DNA of 64,000 nucleotides from the NCBI RefSeq assembly GCF_052180215.1, contig NZ_CP197471.1:4364001-4428000 (forward strand), in the 5' to 3' direction. Positions 41,180-49,958 of this stretch are shown one piece after another (position 1 is the first letter of the stretch; the number at the start of each line of letters is the position of its first letter). A model generated the notes under the pieces. It was not told the origin of the DNA, did no database searches, and saw nothing but the letters and a program-made list of their open reading frames with translations. The stretch comes from Pseudoneobacillus sp052180215 (lineage in GTDB: Bacteria; Bacillota; Bacilli; Bacillales; Cytobacillaceae). Position numbers and translations under genes: made by a program.

Positions 41180-42076
41180 TTGTACACTATAAAAAAAGTT
41201 TCCGAATTGGTAGATATCCCTAACGTTACCATTCGTGCTTGGGAAAATAGATATCATATCATTTCTCCGCAAAGAAGCGATGGGGGTCACCGTTTATATA
41301 GTCAAGATGACATCAACACACTAAAATGGTTAAAAAAACAAATGGAAGAAAGAGGTATAAAAATCAGTGAAGCTGTACGATTGTTAAGAGTAAAAACTCA
41401 AAATAATCTCACTGAAAAACAATATGAACATAGAACCAAGGTTATTGGAAACTATGAGGAACTTCAAGATACACTCTATCGAAGATTAATAGAATTAGAT
41501 TTTGTTCAAGCTAACGAAATCATTGATTTGGCATTTTCCTTGCATGCTATTGAAGATGTATTTCTTCACATATTAGCCCCTGTACTTGTTCGGATTGGAG
41601 ATGAATGGGAGGCTGGGTCTATCGGGGTTGCCGAGGAACACTTCACATCTGAGTTAATTATGCATCGGTTCACAAATTTTTTAAGAGTATTGCCTTTACA
41701 TGATCATCTCCCAAAAGTATTGGCATTTTGTCCCGAAGCAGAACTTCATCACATAGGACTCATGCTCTTTAGCTTATTTCTTCGAAAAAAAGGAAACGAA
41801 GTCATTTATTTAGGTGCGAACACACCCTATAAAGGTTTAACGGAAATAATAAAAAGGAAAAATATTTCCGTCATTGCTATATCTACCACGAATTCAAATT
41901 CGATTGAAAATATAATGAACTGGGTAAAAAAATGCCTACAAGAAAATCCTCATTTGAAATTTGTATTAGGTGGAAAAGGTTTCGAAAATACTCAAATTCA
42001 ATTAACAGATCAAGTTTTTATACCTGAGGCACAAGACTGGGAAAACTTCTACAAGTTACAAATGACTAACTATTAA
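41180..42076 (+). CDS. MerR-family regulator with cobalamin-binding domain (LitR/CarH-like)
   Basis: This 298-residue protein has an N-terminal MerR helix-turn-helix (YTIKKVSELVDIPNVTIRAW), a helical cap with the conserved W-x9-EH pattern (WEAGSIGVAEEHF) and a C-terminal Rossmann B12-binding domain with an E-x-H-x2-G motif (ELHHIG) plus GANTPYKGL and LGGKGF. In CarH/LitR proteins the histidines ligate adenosylcobalamin, whose photolysis releases DNA, making them light sensors. The start is a TTG preceded by GGAGGGGAGG. It diverges from the PAS/MCP gene. Whether it senses light or only B12 cannot be told from sequence. Confidence 0.88.
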   Translation: MYTIKKVSELVDIPNVTIRAWENRYHIISPQRSDGGHRLYSQDDINTLKWLKKQMEERGIKISEAVRLLRVKTQNNLTEKQYEHRTKVIGNYEELQDTLYRRLIELDFVQANEIIDLAFSLHAIEDVFLHILAPVLVRIGDEWEAGSIGVAEEHFTSELIMHRFTNFLRVLPLHDHLPKVLAFCPEAELHHIGLMLFSLFLRKKGNEVIYLGANTPYKGLTEIIKRKNISVIAISTTNSNSIENIMNWVKKCLQENPHLKFVLGGKGFENTQIQLTDQVFIPEAQDWENFYKLQMTNY

Positions 42077-42083
42077 ATTTAAA

Positions 42084-42128
42084 AAGCCAAAAATAAGAAA
42101 GTTTCTAACAAACTCCTATTTTTGGCTT
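42084..42128 (+). terminator. Bidirectional stem-loop terminator
   Basis: AAGCCAAAAATA (42084-42095) pairs with TATTTTTGGCTT (42117-42128); an inner AGTTT/AAACT pair extends it. It lies between converging genes. Confidence 0.75.
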
Positions 42129-42230
42129 AATCCATTATTAAATAACCACATTTTTTTATTTACTATTACCATAACACATTTAAATGAGATACTTTTAAAG
42201 TTCTTAACTTCTCTTAAAAATGATGATATA

Positions 42231-43190
42231 TTAAGCCCCTTTTACTAGCTCCAGTTCCGACCTATTCTTCTCGTCTGACTTTGCCTTATACCAATTCATC
42301 CCTAATACTCCAAGGATAATCATCATCGAACCAATTAGATGATACAGATGCACTTCTTCCTTAAGGAAAATAGCTCCTGCAATGATTGAGATAACAGTGG
42401 AAAGATTAGAGAAAATACTAACTTTGGTAGCTGATAACTTTGATAGAACATAATTAGATAGTAATGATGAAATCCAGGTGGATAAGACTCCAAGAAATAA
42501 AATCGAGAGGAGAAAATCTATATTTTTAAATAAGAGGACATAGCCTAAAATATCCCCCTCCACTACCTTCTTGAATATCGAAAAGCCATTAAAAAACAAA
42601 GCTCCAAATGTAACCATTATGTATGTTAATTGCACAGGTGTAAAAATCCCTGATAAGTGTCTGGATAACACTGAATAGCTGGAAATAGATAAACAAGATA
42701 TGAATAGGAATAAAATCCCTATCCATTTGGTTGTTGTTGCCTCAAGTTCAAACCCATTCATCCAAGATATATATATGACACCTAAAATCGAGAGGGACAT
42801 GAACATAACTTGAATTTTATTCACTCTTTCCTTAAGAAATAGAACGGAAAGCCCGGCTGTGAGAGCAGGCGATAGCGCAATAATAATCCCGCACTCTACC
42901 GAACTAGCATGTTCTAAACCAATTGCTTGAAAACCAAAAAAAAGAGTAGGGTTAAAAAGGGCTAATGCACCTAATGCGAGAATCGTTTTTTTATTCCACT
43001 TTATAACAATCCTTTTTCCCCTTTTAAACATGAACATGTAGAGACTTAAGGCAATCCAAGCTAATAAAAAGCGATAGCCCAGTGTATCTGCTGGAGATGT
43101 TGATTCTAAAGCCAGTTTTGTAAATAAAAAAGATAACCCTATAATACTCGCATTCATTATGGCTGCAGCATAGATTAAAGAATTTTTCAC
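42231..43190 (-). CDS. EamA/DMT-family transporter
   Basis: A 319-residue membrane protein with ten hydrophobic helices formed by two EamA repeats, the second ending in AGAIFLKEEVHLYHLIGSMMIILGVLGMNWYKAK. It begins at a GTG (M/VKNSLIYAAA) with AAGGA upstream. The first repeat shows FLFTKLALESTSPADTLGYRFLLAW. Members export metabolites or amino acids; the cargo is unknown. It stands downstream of, but is probably transcribed separately from, the acetyltransferase genes. Confidence 0.85.
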   Translation of the reverse strand: MKNSLIYAAAIMNASIIGLSFLFTKLALESTSPADTLGYRFLLAWIALSLYMFMFKRGKRIVIKWNKKTILALGALALFNPTLFFGFQAIGLEHASSVECGIIIALSPALTAGLSVLFLKERVNKIQVMFMSLSILGVIYISWMNGFELEATTTKWIGILFLFISCLSISSYSVLSRHLSGIFTPVQLTYIMVTFGALFFNGFSIFKKVVEGDILGYVLLFKNIDFLLSILFLGVLSTWISSLLSNYVLSKLSATKVSIFSNLSTVISIIAGAIFLKEEVHLYHLIGSMMIILGVLGMNWYKAKSDEKNRSELELVKGA

Positions 43191-43229
43191 TTAGCTTCTA
43201 TTCCTTTTTAAGTTAATTTTTACCCTCAG

Positions 43230-44021
43230 TTAATACATATCCATTCCAAAATAACATTTTAACAGACTGTTTCGCTCATCGTTGGTCTCTATCTGCTTTC
43301 GTTTTTTACCAAATTTATTTGTTTCTATAAATGAATTACCTGAAATGGTCAATCTCCCTTCAGCTGTGGCAATAGAAACAATTAGGTTTTGAGTAAAATG
43401 TGAATTGACGGATGTTTGTTGATAGACATTCATTTCGTTAAAGTCCTGCATTTGTCGAGGCTCTAGTGTAAATTCATACCCAGAAACCCATTGACCAGCT
43501 ATTATTTTCTGAAAATAGTAAACATCCGAACTTTGATTAGACGCTATACGGTACATTCCACTTATATCTGTTACCACTTCACCTGATAACGGCAAAGGGC
43601 TTCGAGCAAAATTACCAAATCCCACATCGACAATATACTTCTTTTCGAGTTCGACTAGAATAAGCATATGATCGAATTCAGGGCCAAAGGTTCCGTTATC
43701 TCGACTAACTTTACCGGATAGTATAGTTGAAGTGAAACCTACATTATCTAGAAACCATGCTAATAACCCATTTAACTCATAGCAATATCCACCGCGTTTA
43801 CTTCTCACAATCTTTTCAAACAATGTTTCAATATCTAGTATGATTGGTTTATTATTCGCAATGTCGATATTCTCAAATGGAACCGCTAGAATATGATGTT
43901 CTTGAATTTTTTGTAATGAATTAAAGTCTGGTTTTATCTCCCCAGTCATTTTGATTCGTTCTAGATACTGGTCTATTTCTCTTTCATTTCCCATCTCATT
44001 TTCTGTTATTTTATCGAGCAT
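43230..44021 (-). CDS. nat: Arylamine N-acetyltransferase
   Basis: About 263 residues from the ATG at 44021 (GAGG upstream; longer GTG/TTG starts are possible). The Cys-His-Asp triad of NAT enzymes is intact: Cys in KRGGYCYELNGLLAW, His in GPEFDHMLILV and Asp in KYIVDVGFG. The N-terminal segment HHILAVPFENIDI is also a family signature. The enzyme transfers acetyl from acetyl-CoA to arylamines and hydrazines, a detoxification reaction. It follows a GNAT gene on the same strand. Confidence 0.92.
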   Translation of the reverse strand: MLDKITENEMGNEREIDQYLERIKMTGEIKPDFNSLQKIQEHHILAVPFENIDIANNKPIILDIETLFEKIVRSKRGGYCYELNGLLAWFLDNVGFTSTILSGKVSRDNGTFGPEFDHMLILVELEKKYIVDVGFGNFARSPLPLSGEVVTDISGMYRIASNQSSDVYYFQKIIAGQWVSGYEFTLEPRQMQDFNEMNVYQQTSVNSHFTQNLIVSIATAEGRLTISGNSFIETNKFGKKRKQIETNDERNSLLKCYFGMDMY

Positions 44022-44101
44022 CTTAATCACTAACCTCATTTCACACAAACTAGTCCTTAGCCAATTAGTATTTCTTTACCTTTTTATTCCTACACTGTTA
44101 G

Positions 44102-44977
44102 TTAAAATGGTTTGTTCATTAAATACCTTTCAGCCGTAATCGAAAACCCCTTTTGCTTAAGCAAGTCATAGACTAGTTTATTGCCACTTATAAAATCTCC
44201 TGTTCTTCCAGGCTGACCATTTTGCTGAAAAACATTTGATAAGATTAAATTTATTATTAATTCCTGCTCTATATGATCGATGTTTACATCCGTTTCACAT
44301 TGAAATAACAATACATTAGATTCTCCTCTTTCCCCTGGGAATCTTTTAAATAAGGCATAGCCTAATGGATTTCCTTTTTTGTCATAAACGATGAGAGAAT
44401 ATCCGTTAAAAATATTCTCTGGCCTTGATTCCCAAGTAACATCGTTGTTATAAAAGGATAGAGCTTTTACATCTGAAACATATCCTAGCTTTAATGTATA
44501 GTTAGAAAATTGTTCCTCTACTATATTAGCAAGCTTCAAGTTTTCATTAGTAAATGTCCAGGTTGTATTCTCCTTTTTATAACCAAATCTTTCATATAAC
44601 TTGATCGCTGGGACATTATTGGTCAGAACTTCGAGTGTTGCCATTTCAACTGAAGATTTCTTGTAGATGTCTAATGTTGCTTCCATCAATACTTTCCCAA
44701 TTCCTAATCCTTGATGATGTGGGGAAACGCCTGTTCCACCGTCCCAAGCTGTTTTTACCCCGTCAATTACTTTTACCGCATTAAAGACAAATCCAACTGG
44801 TTTATCATCGATAAACGCAACAATGGATAAGGAAGGTGATAATTCCTTCTTTCCCAACATGTTTGTTAACTGTTCAACGGTAATTTCCATGTTAAGGCTA
44901 TAATTTGAAAATGCTTCGTTCCAAGCTTGCGTCGCTTCTAATAACGTACATTCACTTAATCTCTTTATCTTAATCAT
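44102..44977 (-). CDS. GNAT-family N-acetyltransferase
   Basis: This 291-residue protein carries a GNAT domain in its first 150 residues, with acetyl-CoA loop SPHHQGLGIGKVLMEA and the following LEVLTNNVPAIKLYERFGY. The second half is a degenerate GNAT-like domain without a clear CoA loop, so the protein is probably a fused tandem. GGAAGG lies eight bases from the ATG. The substrate is unknown. It overlaps by eight bases a small membrane fragment upstream. Confidence 0.85.
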   Translation of the reverse strand: MIKIKRLSECTLLEATQAWNEAFSNYSLNMEITVEQLTNMLGKKELSPSLSIVAFIDDKPVGFVFNAVKVIDGVKTAWDGGTGVSPHHQGLGIGKVLMEATLDIYKKSSVEMATLEVLTNNVPAIKLYERFGYKKENTTWTFTNENLKLANIVEEQFSNYTLKLGYVSDVKALSFYNNDVTWESRPENIFNGYSLIVYDKKGNPLGYALFKRFPGERGESNVLLFQCETDVNIDHIEQELIINLILSNVFQQNGQPGRTGDFISGNKLVYDLLKQKGFSITAERYLMNKPF

Positions 44978-45155
44978 CTAAAAAACCTTCCGTTCCAATA
45001 TTTTTTGGATTTCCAAACCATATTTTACATCTATTAACAACTATTATCCATATAAGACTTACTATGATACAAAAACTCCCAAAGAAAATACCAAGTATTT
45101 GGGCAGATGTAAATTTTAATAAAAATCCTGTTAGCAAAATTGAAATCTGTGTCAC
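44970..45155 (-). pseudogene. Probable C-terminal remnant of an MFS transporter (or small membrane protein)
   Basis: A 61-residue frame with two membrane helices (ISILLTGFLLKFTSAQILG and IFFGSFCIIVSLIWIIVV) and a short polar tail. The text resembles the last helices of an efflux-type MFS protein. The frame remains readable upstream of the GTG for eleven more codons (ending LHFTLFGS) before a TGA, and there is no good ribosome binding site. A truncated gene is therefore more likely than a genuine small protein. Its 3' end overlaps the start of the acetyltransferase gene. Confidence 0.4.
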
Positions 45156-45359
45156 AGATCCAAATAAAGTAAAATGCAGTGAAATTTTTCAACTGATTAT
45201 ACCTTCTAAACTATAAATTTGAATATTTTGTGACAACGGTTAAATATTATCAACTATTAGGAGTAGGTGTTAATTAGCTCACTGTTTTATTGAAACCTTA
45301 TTGCTACAATGAAGGAGTCTTATGGACTTTCAAAAATATGAATGAAATGGGGTTTTCCG

Positions 45360-46313
45360 TTGAATTTGCCACAGTTGAAAATAGGTAGCATTATGCCAAA
45401 TGTTCCAATCATGCAAGGCGGTATGGGTGTAGGTATTTCTTTAAGTGGACTTGCAACTGCTGTTGCAAACGCTGGGGGAATTGGAATCATATCCGGAACA
45501 GGGATTACAGTCGATGAATTGAGATCACATATAAGGAAGACAAAAGAGGCTATTAAGGATTCCGGCTTTTTTGGAGTAAACGTTCTTTTCGCCATGAATG
45601 ACTTTGCTGAAAAAATGAAAGTAGCCATAGAAGAAAAAGTGGATTTCATTATATCAGGTGCTGGAATTTCAAGAGATATGTATACCTGGGGCAAAGAATC
45701 GGGCGTACCAGTCATCTCGATTGTATCTTCAGCAAAGCTTGCGAAGCTTTCAGAACGTCTTGGTGCTTCTGCTGTTGTGGTAGAAGGACATGAAGCCGGT
45801 GGACACCTTGGTACGGATAGACCTTTATTTGACATATTGCCGGAAGTGGTTGCAGCAGTGAAGATTCCAGTTATTGCGGCTGGAGGAATTATGACCGGAG
45901 AAGATCTTGCACGCGCCATAAGAATGGGAGCTTCTGGAGTACAGATGGGAACGCGATTCGTTGCTAGTGAAGAGTGCGATGCGCCGTTATCATTTAAAGA
46001 AAAATATGTACACGCTCAAAAGGAAGATACGATTTTAGTAAAAACAACGGTTGGTCTCCAAGGTCGTGCTATTAAGAACCAATTCACTGAACTTATTAGT
46101 GATGATAAAAAGGTGAAAATTAAGAAGTGCATTGATTGCCTAAAGAACTGTTCTTATCGTTTCTGTACACTTGATTCTTTGGTTACCTCTATGAATGGAG
46201 ATTGCGAAAATGGCCTTGTTTTTGCCGGTGCAAGAGTAAGTGAAATCAAAGAAATCCTGCCAGTCAAAACAATCATCAACAACATTATGAGAGAATATGA
46301 AACTTGTATGTGA
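45360..46313 (+). CDS. Nitronate monooxygenase/FabK-like flavin oxidoreductase
   Basis: About 317 residues from a TTG at 45360 (MNLPQLKIGS), which matches family N-termini; an ATG at 45342 would add six residues. It is an FMN-binding TIM barrel of the 2-nitropropane dioxygenase family: VPIMQGGMGVGISLSGLA, VEGHEAGGHLG with the conserved His, PVIAAGGIMTGEDLARAIRMGASGVQMGTRF. A Cys-rich C-terminal segment, KKCIDCLKNCSYRFC, is typical of a subgroup. Proposed reactions are nitronate oxidation or enoyl reduction; the substrate is uncertain. A seven-codon frame with a GGAG start lies immediately upstream (45322-45345). Confidence 0.85.
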   Translation: MNLPQLKIGSIMPNVPIMQGGMGVGISLSGLATAVANAGGIGIISGTGITVDELRSHIRKTKEAIKDSGFFGVNVLFAMNDFAEKMKVAIEEKVDFIISGAGISRDMYTWGKESGVPVISIVSSAKLAKLSERLGASAVVVEGHEAGGHLGTDRPLFDILPEVVAAVKIPVIAAGGIMTGEDLARAIRMGASGVQMGTRFVASEECDAPLSFKEKYVHAQKEDTILVKTTVGLQGRAIKNQFTELISDDKKVKIKKCIDCLKNCSYRFCTLDSLVTSMNGDCENGLVFAGARVSEIKEILPVKTIINNIMREYETCM

Positions 46314-46327
46314 ATGAAAATATATGA

Positions 46328-46362
46328 CCTGACCCTATAGAGTATATTGGTCAGGCTTTTTT
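46328..46362 (+). terminator. Rho-independent terminator
   Basis: CCTGACC (46328-46334) pairs with GGTCAGG (46349-46355), followed by T residues. It ends the flavin oxidoreductase transcript. Confidence 0.8.
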
Positions 46363-46516
46363 TATGTATGGTACTCCTACCCTATTAATCTATCGGTTTA
46401 CTATTATTCCCCTTCTTGTTTTATAAATATCCTAAACTGTTCCTAATGTAGTTTGTAAATAAAAACAGTTATTTAGGAAAACCTAACTTTAAATAGATAA
46501 GATAGGAGTGCAAATA

Positions 46517-47380
46517 ATGGTAGAAAGTCCAAAGACAAACAATAAGACTTTTTGCATGAGTGAATACGATGTATTAAAACGAGTAATTCTTTGTCAGCCT
46601 CAATATATGACAATTCGCGAAGTAATTAATGAAACGCAAGAGCATTTTAAGAATGAAGGTATTCATATTGAGCGTGCATTAGAGCAGCATGCTGAATTTG
46701 TCAAAACTCTAAAAGGTAATGGTATTGAAGTTATTTTATTACCTTATCATAAAAAATACCCTGAACAGGTCTTTACAAGGGATATTGGTTTTACATTAGG
46801 GCAAACCATTTTTGTTGCAAAGATGGCAACAGATATTCGTGCAGGAGAGGAAGATGTTTTAAAACAATGGTTGGAGGACGAAGAAATCTCTTATTATAAT
46901 TTAGCTGAGGAACTCATTGAAGGCGGAGATGTTGTCATTGATCGGGAAACCATTTACGTAGGGCTGAGCAATCGGACAGACCAAAAAGCTGCTGAACAAT
47001 TACAGCGTCTTTTAAATCAATTCAATGTTATTCCCATCCCATTTAAAGAAAAATACCTGCATTTAGATTGTGTATTTAATGTCGTTTCATCTGAGGTGGC
47101 CCTTATTTACCCAAATGCCTTAACGAAAGAAAACATCGATCTTTTTGCTTCCCGCTATGATTTAATTGAAGTTTCGGAAGAAGAACAATTTCAATTAGGT
47201 ACAAATGTATTGAGTATCGGAAACAAAAAGGTATTAAGTTTGCCGGTCAATGAAAAAGTAAACAAACAGCTTCGTATTCGGGGCTTTGAAGTTATTGAAG
47301 TAGATATTACGGAAATCATTAAATCTGGTGGATCCTTCCGTTGTTGTACTCTTCCTATTTTACGAGAAGACGTAAAGTAA
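46517..47380 (+). CDS. DDAH/arginine deiminase-superfamily hydrolase (YkgA-like)
   Basis: About 287 residues from the ATG at 46517, eight bases after TAGGAG. It has the pentein fold signature residues: FTRDIGF (Asp of the guanidine site), ELIEGGDVV, YLHLDCVF (catalytic His) and C-terminal GGSFRCCTLPI (nucleophilic Cys). Such enzymes hydrolyse methylarginines, arginine or related amidines. The sequence is closest in layout to YkgA of Bacillus, whose substrate is not established. It is a single-gene unit. Confidence 0.85.
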   Translation: MVESPKTNNKTFCMSEYDVLKRVILCQPQYMTIREVINETQEHFKNEGIHIERALEQHAEFVKTLKGNGIEVILLPYHKKYPEQVFTRDIGFTLGQTIFVAKMATDIRAGEEDVLKQWLEDEEISYYNLAEELIEGGDVVIDRETIYVGLSNRTDQKAAEQLQRLLNQFNVIPIPFKEKYLHLDCVFNVVSSEVALIYPNALTKENIDLFASRYDLIEVSEEEQFQLGTNVLSIGNKKVLSLPVNEKVNKQLRIRGFEVIEVDITEIIKSGGSFRCCTLPILREDVK

Positions 47381-47392
47381 AAACTTAAAAAT

Positions 47393-47442
47393 GACCATAT
47401 AAACAACCTAACCTTCTCCAAGGTTAGGTTGTTTATATGGTC
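47393..47442. repeat. Perfect 23-bp inverted repeat with 4-base loop
   Basis: 47393-47415 pairs without mismatch with 47420-47442 around CTCC. There is no T run directly after it. It lies 13 bp past the hydrolase stop codon, so it may end or protect that transcript, or be a small mobile hairpin. Confidence 0.75.
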
Positions 47443-47517
47443 AGAAATACATAATTTAAAAATTCTTGACGACTACTACCACTTTCCCCAATGAGAGCCT
47501 ATCTCCTTATAAAATAA

Positions 47518-48141
47518 TCAATATTGTGGTTTTTCTCGAAACCATAAAGTTGCAATCCATTTTTCCCCCTCTTTTAACGGGTGAGATCCATGCATGGAAA
47601 GTGGATGGGCTTGATTTGTTGAATGAATACAATTTTCAAAAACCAACAAGCTCCCTTGAGTAGGTGAAACTTCAAGCGAAAGGGAAGGAAAAAAAGTTTC
47701 TCCACCAGCATTTACTGTATTTAAATAAAGAATCGCTGTAAGAATTCGTTGTCCTCCTTTAAGTAAGTACTCTCTTTCTAGTTTACTAGTAGAACTAAAG
47801 GAATCAAAATGTATATCAAATTTACCACCAGTTTGATACCTAACAATTTGTAACTTCTCAGCATGGTTAAGTGGTTGACCAACAATCGTTGCAATTCGCT
47901 CACATATTTGTTGAACACCTGTGTTAGTATTGTGGGCGAACCAAGCCTGTTCTGACTTCCTTGTTTCTGATAATATTTGTTTTGAATGCCCAATTACAGC
48001 AGACTGTTGAAGCTTTCCTTTAGCCAAATCTTGCAATTGCTGACACTCTATCTGATTCGCTACGTTTTCATAATAGGCTATAAAGGGATCCTTACCATGG
48101 TAAATAATAGAAGGTTTTTTCACTCTATTCACCGCTTCCAT
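47518..48141 (-). CDS. 2-oxoglutarate/Fe(II) oxygenase, prolyl 4-hydroxylase type
   Basis: A 207-residue protein with the double-stranded beta-helix metal motif FDIHFDSF (H-x-D), a distal histidine in GSHPLKEGEKWIATLWFRE and the Lys that binds 2-oxoglutarate. The strand GGQRILTAILYLNTVNAGGETFFP is characteristic of prolyl 4-hydroxylases such as the Bacillus anthracis enzyme. It should hydroxylate prolines in a protein substrate that is unknown here. The start is the ATG at 48141, with AGGA rather far upstream (12 bases). Confidence 0.88.
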   Translation of the reverse strand: MEAVNRVKKPSIIYHGKDPFIAYYENVANQIECQQLQDLAKGKLQQSAVIGHSKQILSETRKSEQAWFAHNTNTGVQQICERIATIVGQPLNHAEKLQIVRYQTGGKFDIHFDSFSSTSKLEREYLLKGGQRILTAILYLNTVNAGGETFFPSLSLEVSPTQGSLLVFENCIHSTNQAHPLSMHGSHPLKEGEKWIATLWFREKPQY

Positions 48142-48300
48142 TGAATTAACTTGTCCTTTATCCTATGCGGTGAAAGTATTTGTTGTGAATACTCCAAGTA
48201 CTAAATGATACCCAAATTCCTCAAATAACCCGAAAAAGTTGAATGGTTGATTCCTAATCCCTTGAATATTATTAGCCGTATTTTCCTAAACTTCTCTTTT

Positions 48301-48341
48301 TACCAAAAACCACAATCTATACGAAAACAACCTTTTAAAAT
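48301..48341. repeat. Dispersed repeat unit (copy 2)
   Basis: Contains 48312-48329, identical to 37945-37962, preceded by a degenerate TACCAAAAAC unit 19 bases upstream and followed by CTTTTAA, as in copy 1. It lies in the AT-rich gap between the prolyl-hydroxylase and dbpA genes. Confidence 0.55.
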
Positions 48342-48427
48342 AAAAACCGATTTGTCCAGCATTTTTCAAGTATAATGAACCATATTCAGATATGCATATA
48401 ATATATCCTGGAGAGGATTCTATACAT

Positions 48428-48466
48428 ATGAATAAAAAACCAAAAACGAGGTTGAAAAATGAGTAA
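48428..48466 (+). CDS. Putative 12-codon leader ORF overlapping the dbpA start
   Basis: An ATG eleven bases after GGAGAGG opens a 12-codon frame encoding MNKKPKTRLKNE. Its stop overlaps the ATG of dbpA in a different frame. Translation of this basic peptide would carry ribosomes onto the dbpA start (coupling) or compete with it. A weaker GAGG lies directly before dbpA as well. Confidence 0.4.
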   Translation: MNKKPKTRLKNE

Positions 48467-49904
48467 AAAAAGTTTTGCGGATTATCATATAAGTGAAGAA
48501 ATAAAAAGAGCACTATCTGTTTTAAAATACGAAACTCCAACAGAAGTTCAAAGTAAAGTCATTCCATTAGTAATGGAAAATCAAGATCTTGTCGTAAAGG
48601 CTCAAACAGGAAGTGGAAAGACTGCGTCCTTTGGTATTCCTGTTTCCGATATGATTGACTGGGAGGAAAAAAAACCACAGGTCTTAATTCTTACCCCAAC
48701 TAGGGAGCTTGCGGTTCAAGTCCGCGACGATATTACGAATATCGGAAGGTTTAAACGCATTAAAGCAGTGGCCGTCTATGGAAAGGAGCCTTTTACGAAA
48801 CAAAAGGATGAATTGAAACAAAAAACTCATGTAGTCGTTGGTACGCCTGGACGGGTCATGGACCATATTGAACGAGAAACCCTAGTTTTGGATCAAATAA
48901 AGTATCTTATCATAGATGAAGCTGATGAGATGCTTAATAGAGGTTTCATCGATGAAGTGGAAGCGATCATTAAAGAGGTGCCCTCAACCAGAGTAACAAT
49001 GGTTTTTTCAGCTACCATGCCTAAAGATATTGAAAGTCTTTGCCATAAATATATGAAAGATCCTATTCATATTGAGATTGAATCAACTGGGGTAACCGCC
49101 GATACCATTGAACATTTTCTCATTGAAGTGAGAGAAGAAGAAAAGGTTTCACTCCTTAAAGACATCACGGTTGTAGAAAATCCAGACAGCTGCCTCATTT
49201 TCTGCCGAACCAAAGAACACGTAGATAGTGTGTATAGTGAACTGGATAAAGTTGGGTATTCTTGTGAGAGACTCCATGGGGGACTAGAACAAGATGACCG
49301 GTTTGCTGTTATGGAGGGTTTCAAATCAGGGAACTTCCGCTATCTGGTTGCCACCGATGTAGCTGCAAGAGGTATTGATATTGATAATGTGAATCTTGTC
49401 ATCAACTATGACGTTCCTATGGAAAAAGAGAGCTATGTGCACAGAACTGGAAGAACCGGCCGTGCCGGAAATAAAGGAAAAGCCATTACGTTTTCAACAC
49501 CTTTTGAAGAAAAGTTCATTAAAGCAATTGAAAAATACATCGGCTTTGAGATACCTACTATAGAAGCTCCTAGCCATCTAGAAGTGGTTTCTGGAAAAGC
49601 AGCTTTCGAAGAAAAACTTAGCGGCAGACGAGTAGTAAGAAATAATAAAACAGCCCGAATCAATCAAGATATTATGAAACTCCATTTCAGCGGTGGTAAA
49701 AAAAAGAAAATTCGTGCTGTTGATTTTGTTGGAACAATCGCAAAAATCCCTGGAGTCACAGCAGATGATATCGGCATCATAACCATCCAAGATCATATGT
49801 CATATGTTGATATTCTGAATGGAAAGGGCTCACTAGTTTTACAAGCCATGGAGAATGCGACTATCAAAGGAAAAAAGTTAAAAGTGAGCAAAGCAATTAA
49901 ATAA
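48459..49904 (+). CDS. dbpA: DEAD-box RNA helicase DbpA (YxiN)
   Basis: A 481-residue DEAD-box protein. Motifs are Q (ALSVLKYETPTEVQSKVIP), I (AQTGSGKT), Ia (PTRELAVQV), II (IIDEADEM), III (FSATMP), IV (CLIFCRT), V (ATDVAARGIDI) and VI (HRTGRTGR). The C-terminal 75 residues (IRAVDFVGTIAKIPGVTADD...LKVSKAIK) are the DbpA RNA-binding domain that recognises hairpin 92 of 23S rRNA. The length equals B. subtilis YxiN. The helicase assists assembly of the large ribosomal subunit. A short overlapping leader frame precedes it. Confidence 0.95.
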   Translation: MSKKSFADYHISEEIKRALSVLKYETPTEVQSKVIPLVMENQDLVVKAQTGSGKTASFGIPVSDMIDWEEKKPQVLILTPTRELAVQVRDDITNIGRFKRIKAVAVYGKEPFTKQKDELKQKTHVVVGTPGRVMDHIERETLVLDQIKYLIIDEADEMLNRGFIDEVEAIIKEVPSTRVTMVFSATMPKDIESLCHKYMKDPIHIEIESTGVTADTIEHFLIEVREEEKVSLLKDITVVENPDSCLIFCRTKEHVDSVYSELDKVGYSCERLHGGLEQDDRFAVMEGFKSGNFRYLVATDVAARGIDIDNVNLVINYDVPMEKESYVHRTGRTGRAGNKGKAITFSTPFEEKFIKAIEKYIGFEIPTIEAPSHLEVVSGKAAFEEKLSGRRVVRNNKTARINQDIMKLHFSGGKKKKIRAVDFVGTIAKIPGVTADDIGIITIQDHMSYVDILNGKGSLVLQAMENATIKGKKLKVSKAIK

Positions 49905-49927
49905 AAAGTTTTATAGAAAAACCTTAA

Positions 49928-49958
49928 ATCCCCCTCATTTAAAAAAGATGAGGGGGAT
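49928..49958 (+). terminator. Stem-loop terminator of dbpA
   Basis: ATCCCCCTCAT (49928-49938) pairs with ATGAGGGGGAT (49948-49958). The T tract is short. Confidence 0.72.

Noticed and set aside
45322..45345. Seven-codon leader peptide before the flavin oxidoreductase
   Set aside because: It has a GGAG start but no regulatory structure or biased codons; it is mentioned only in the gene entry.
45394..45919. Long minus-strand open frame opposite the flavin oxidoreductase
   Set aside because: It is an antisense shadow; the plus-strand frame has a complete conserved family sequence.
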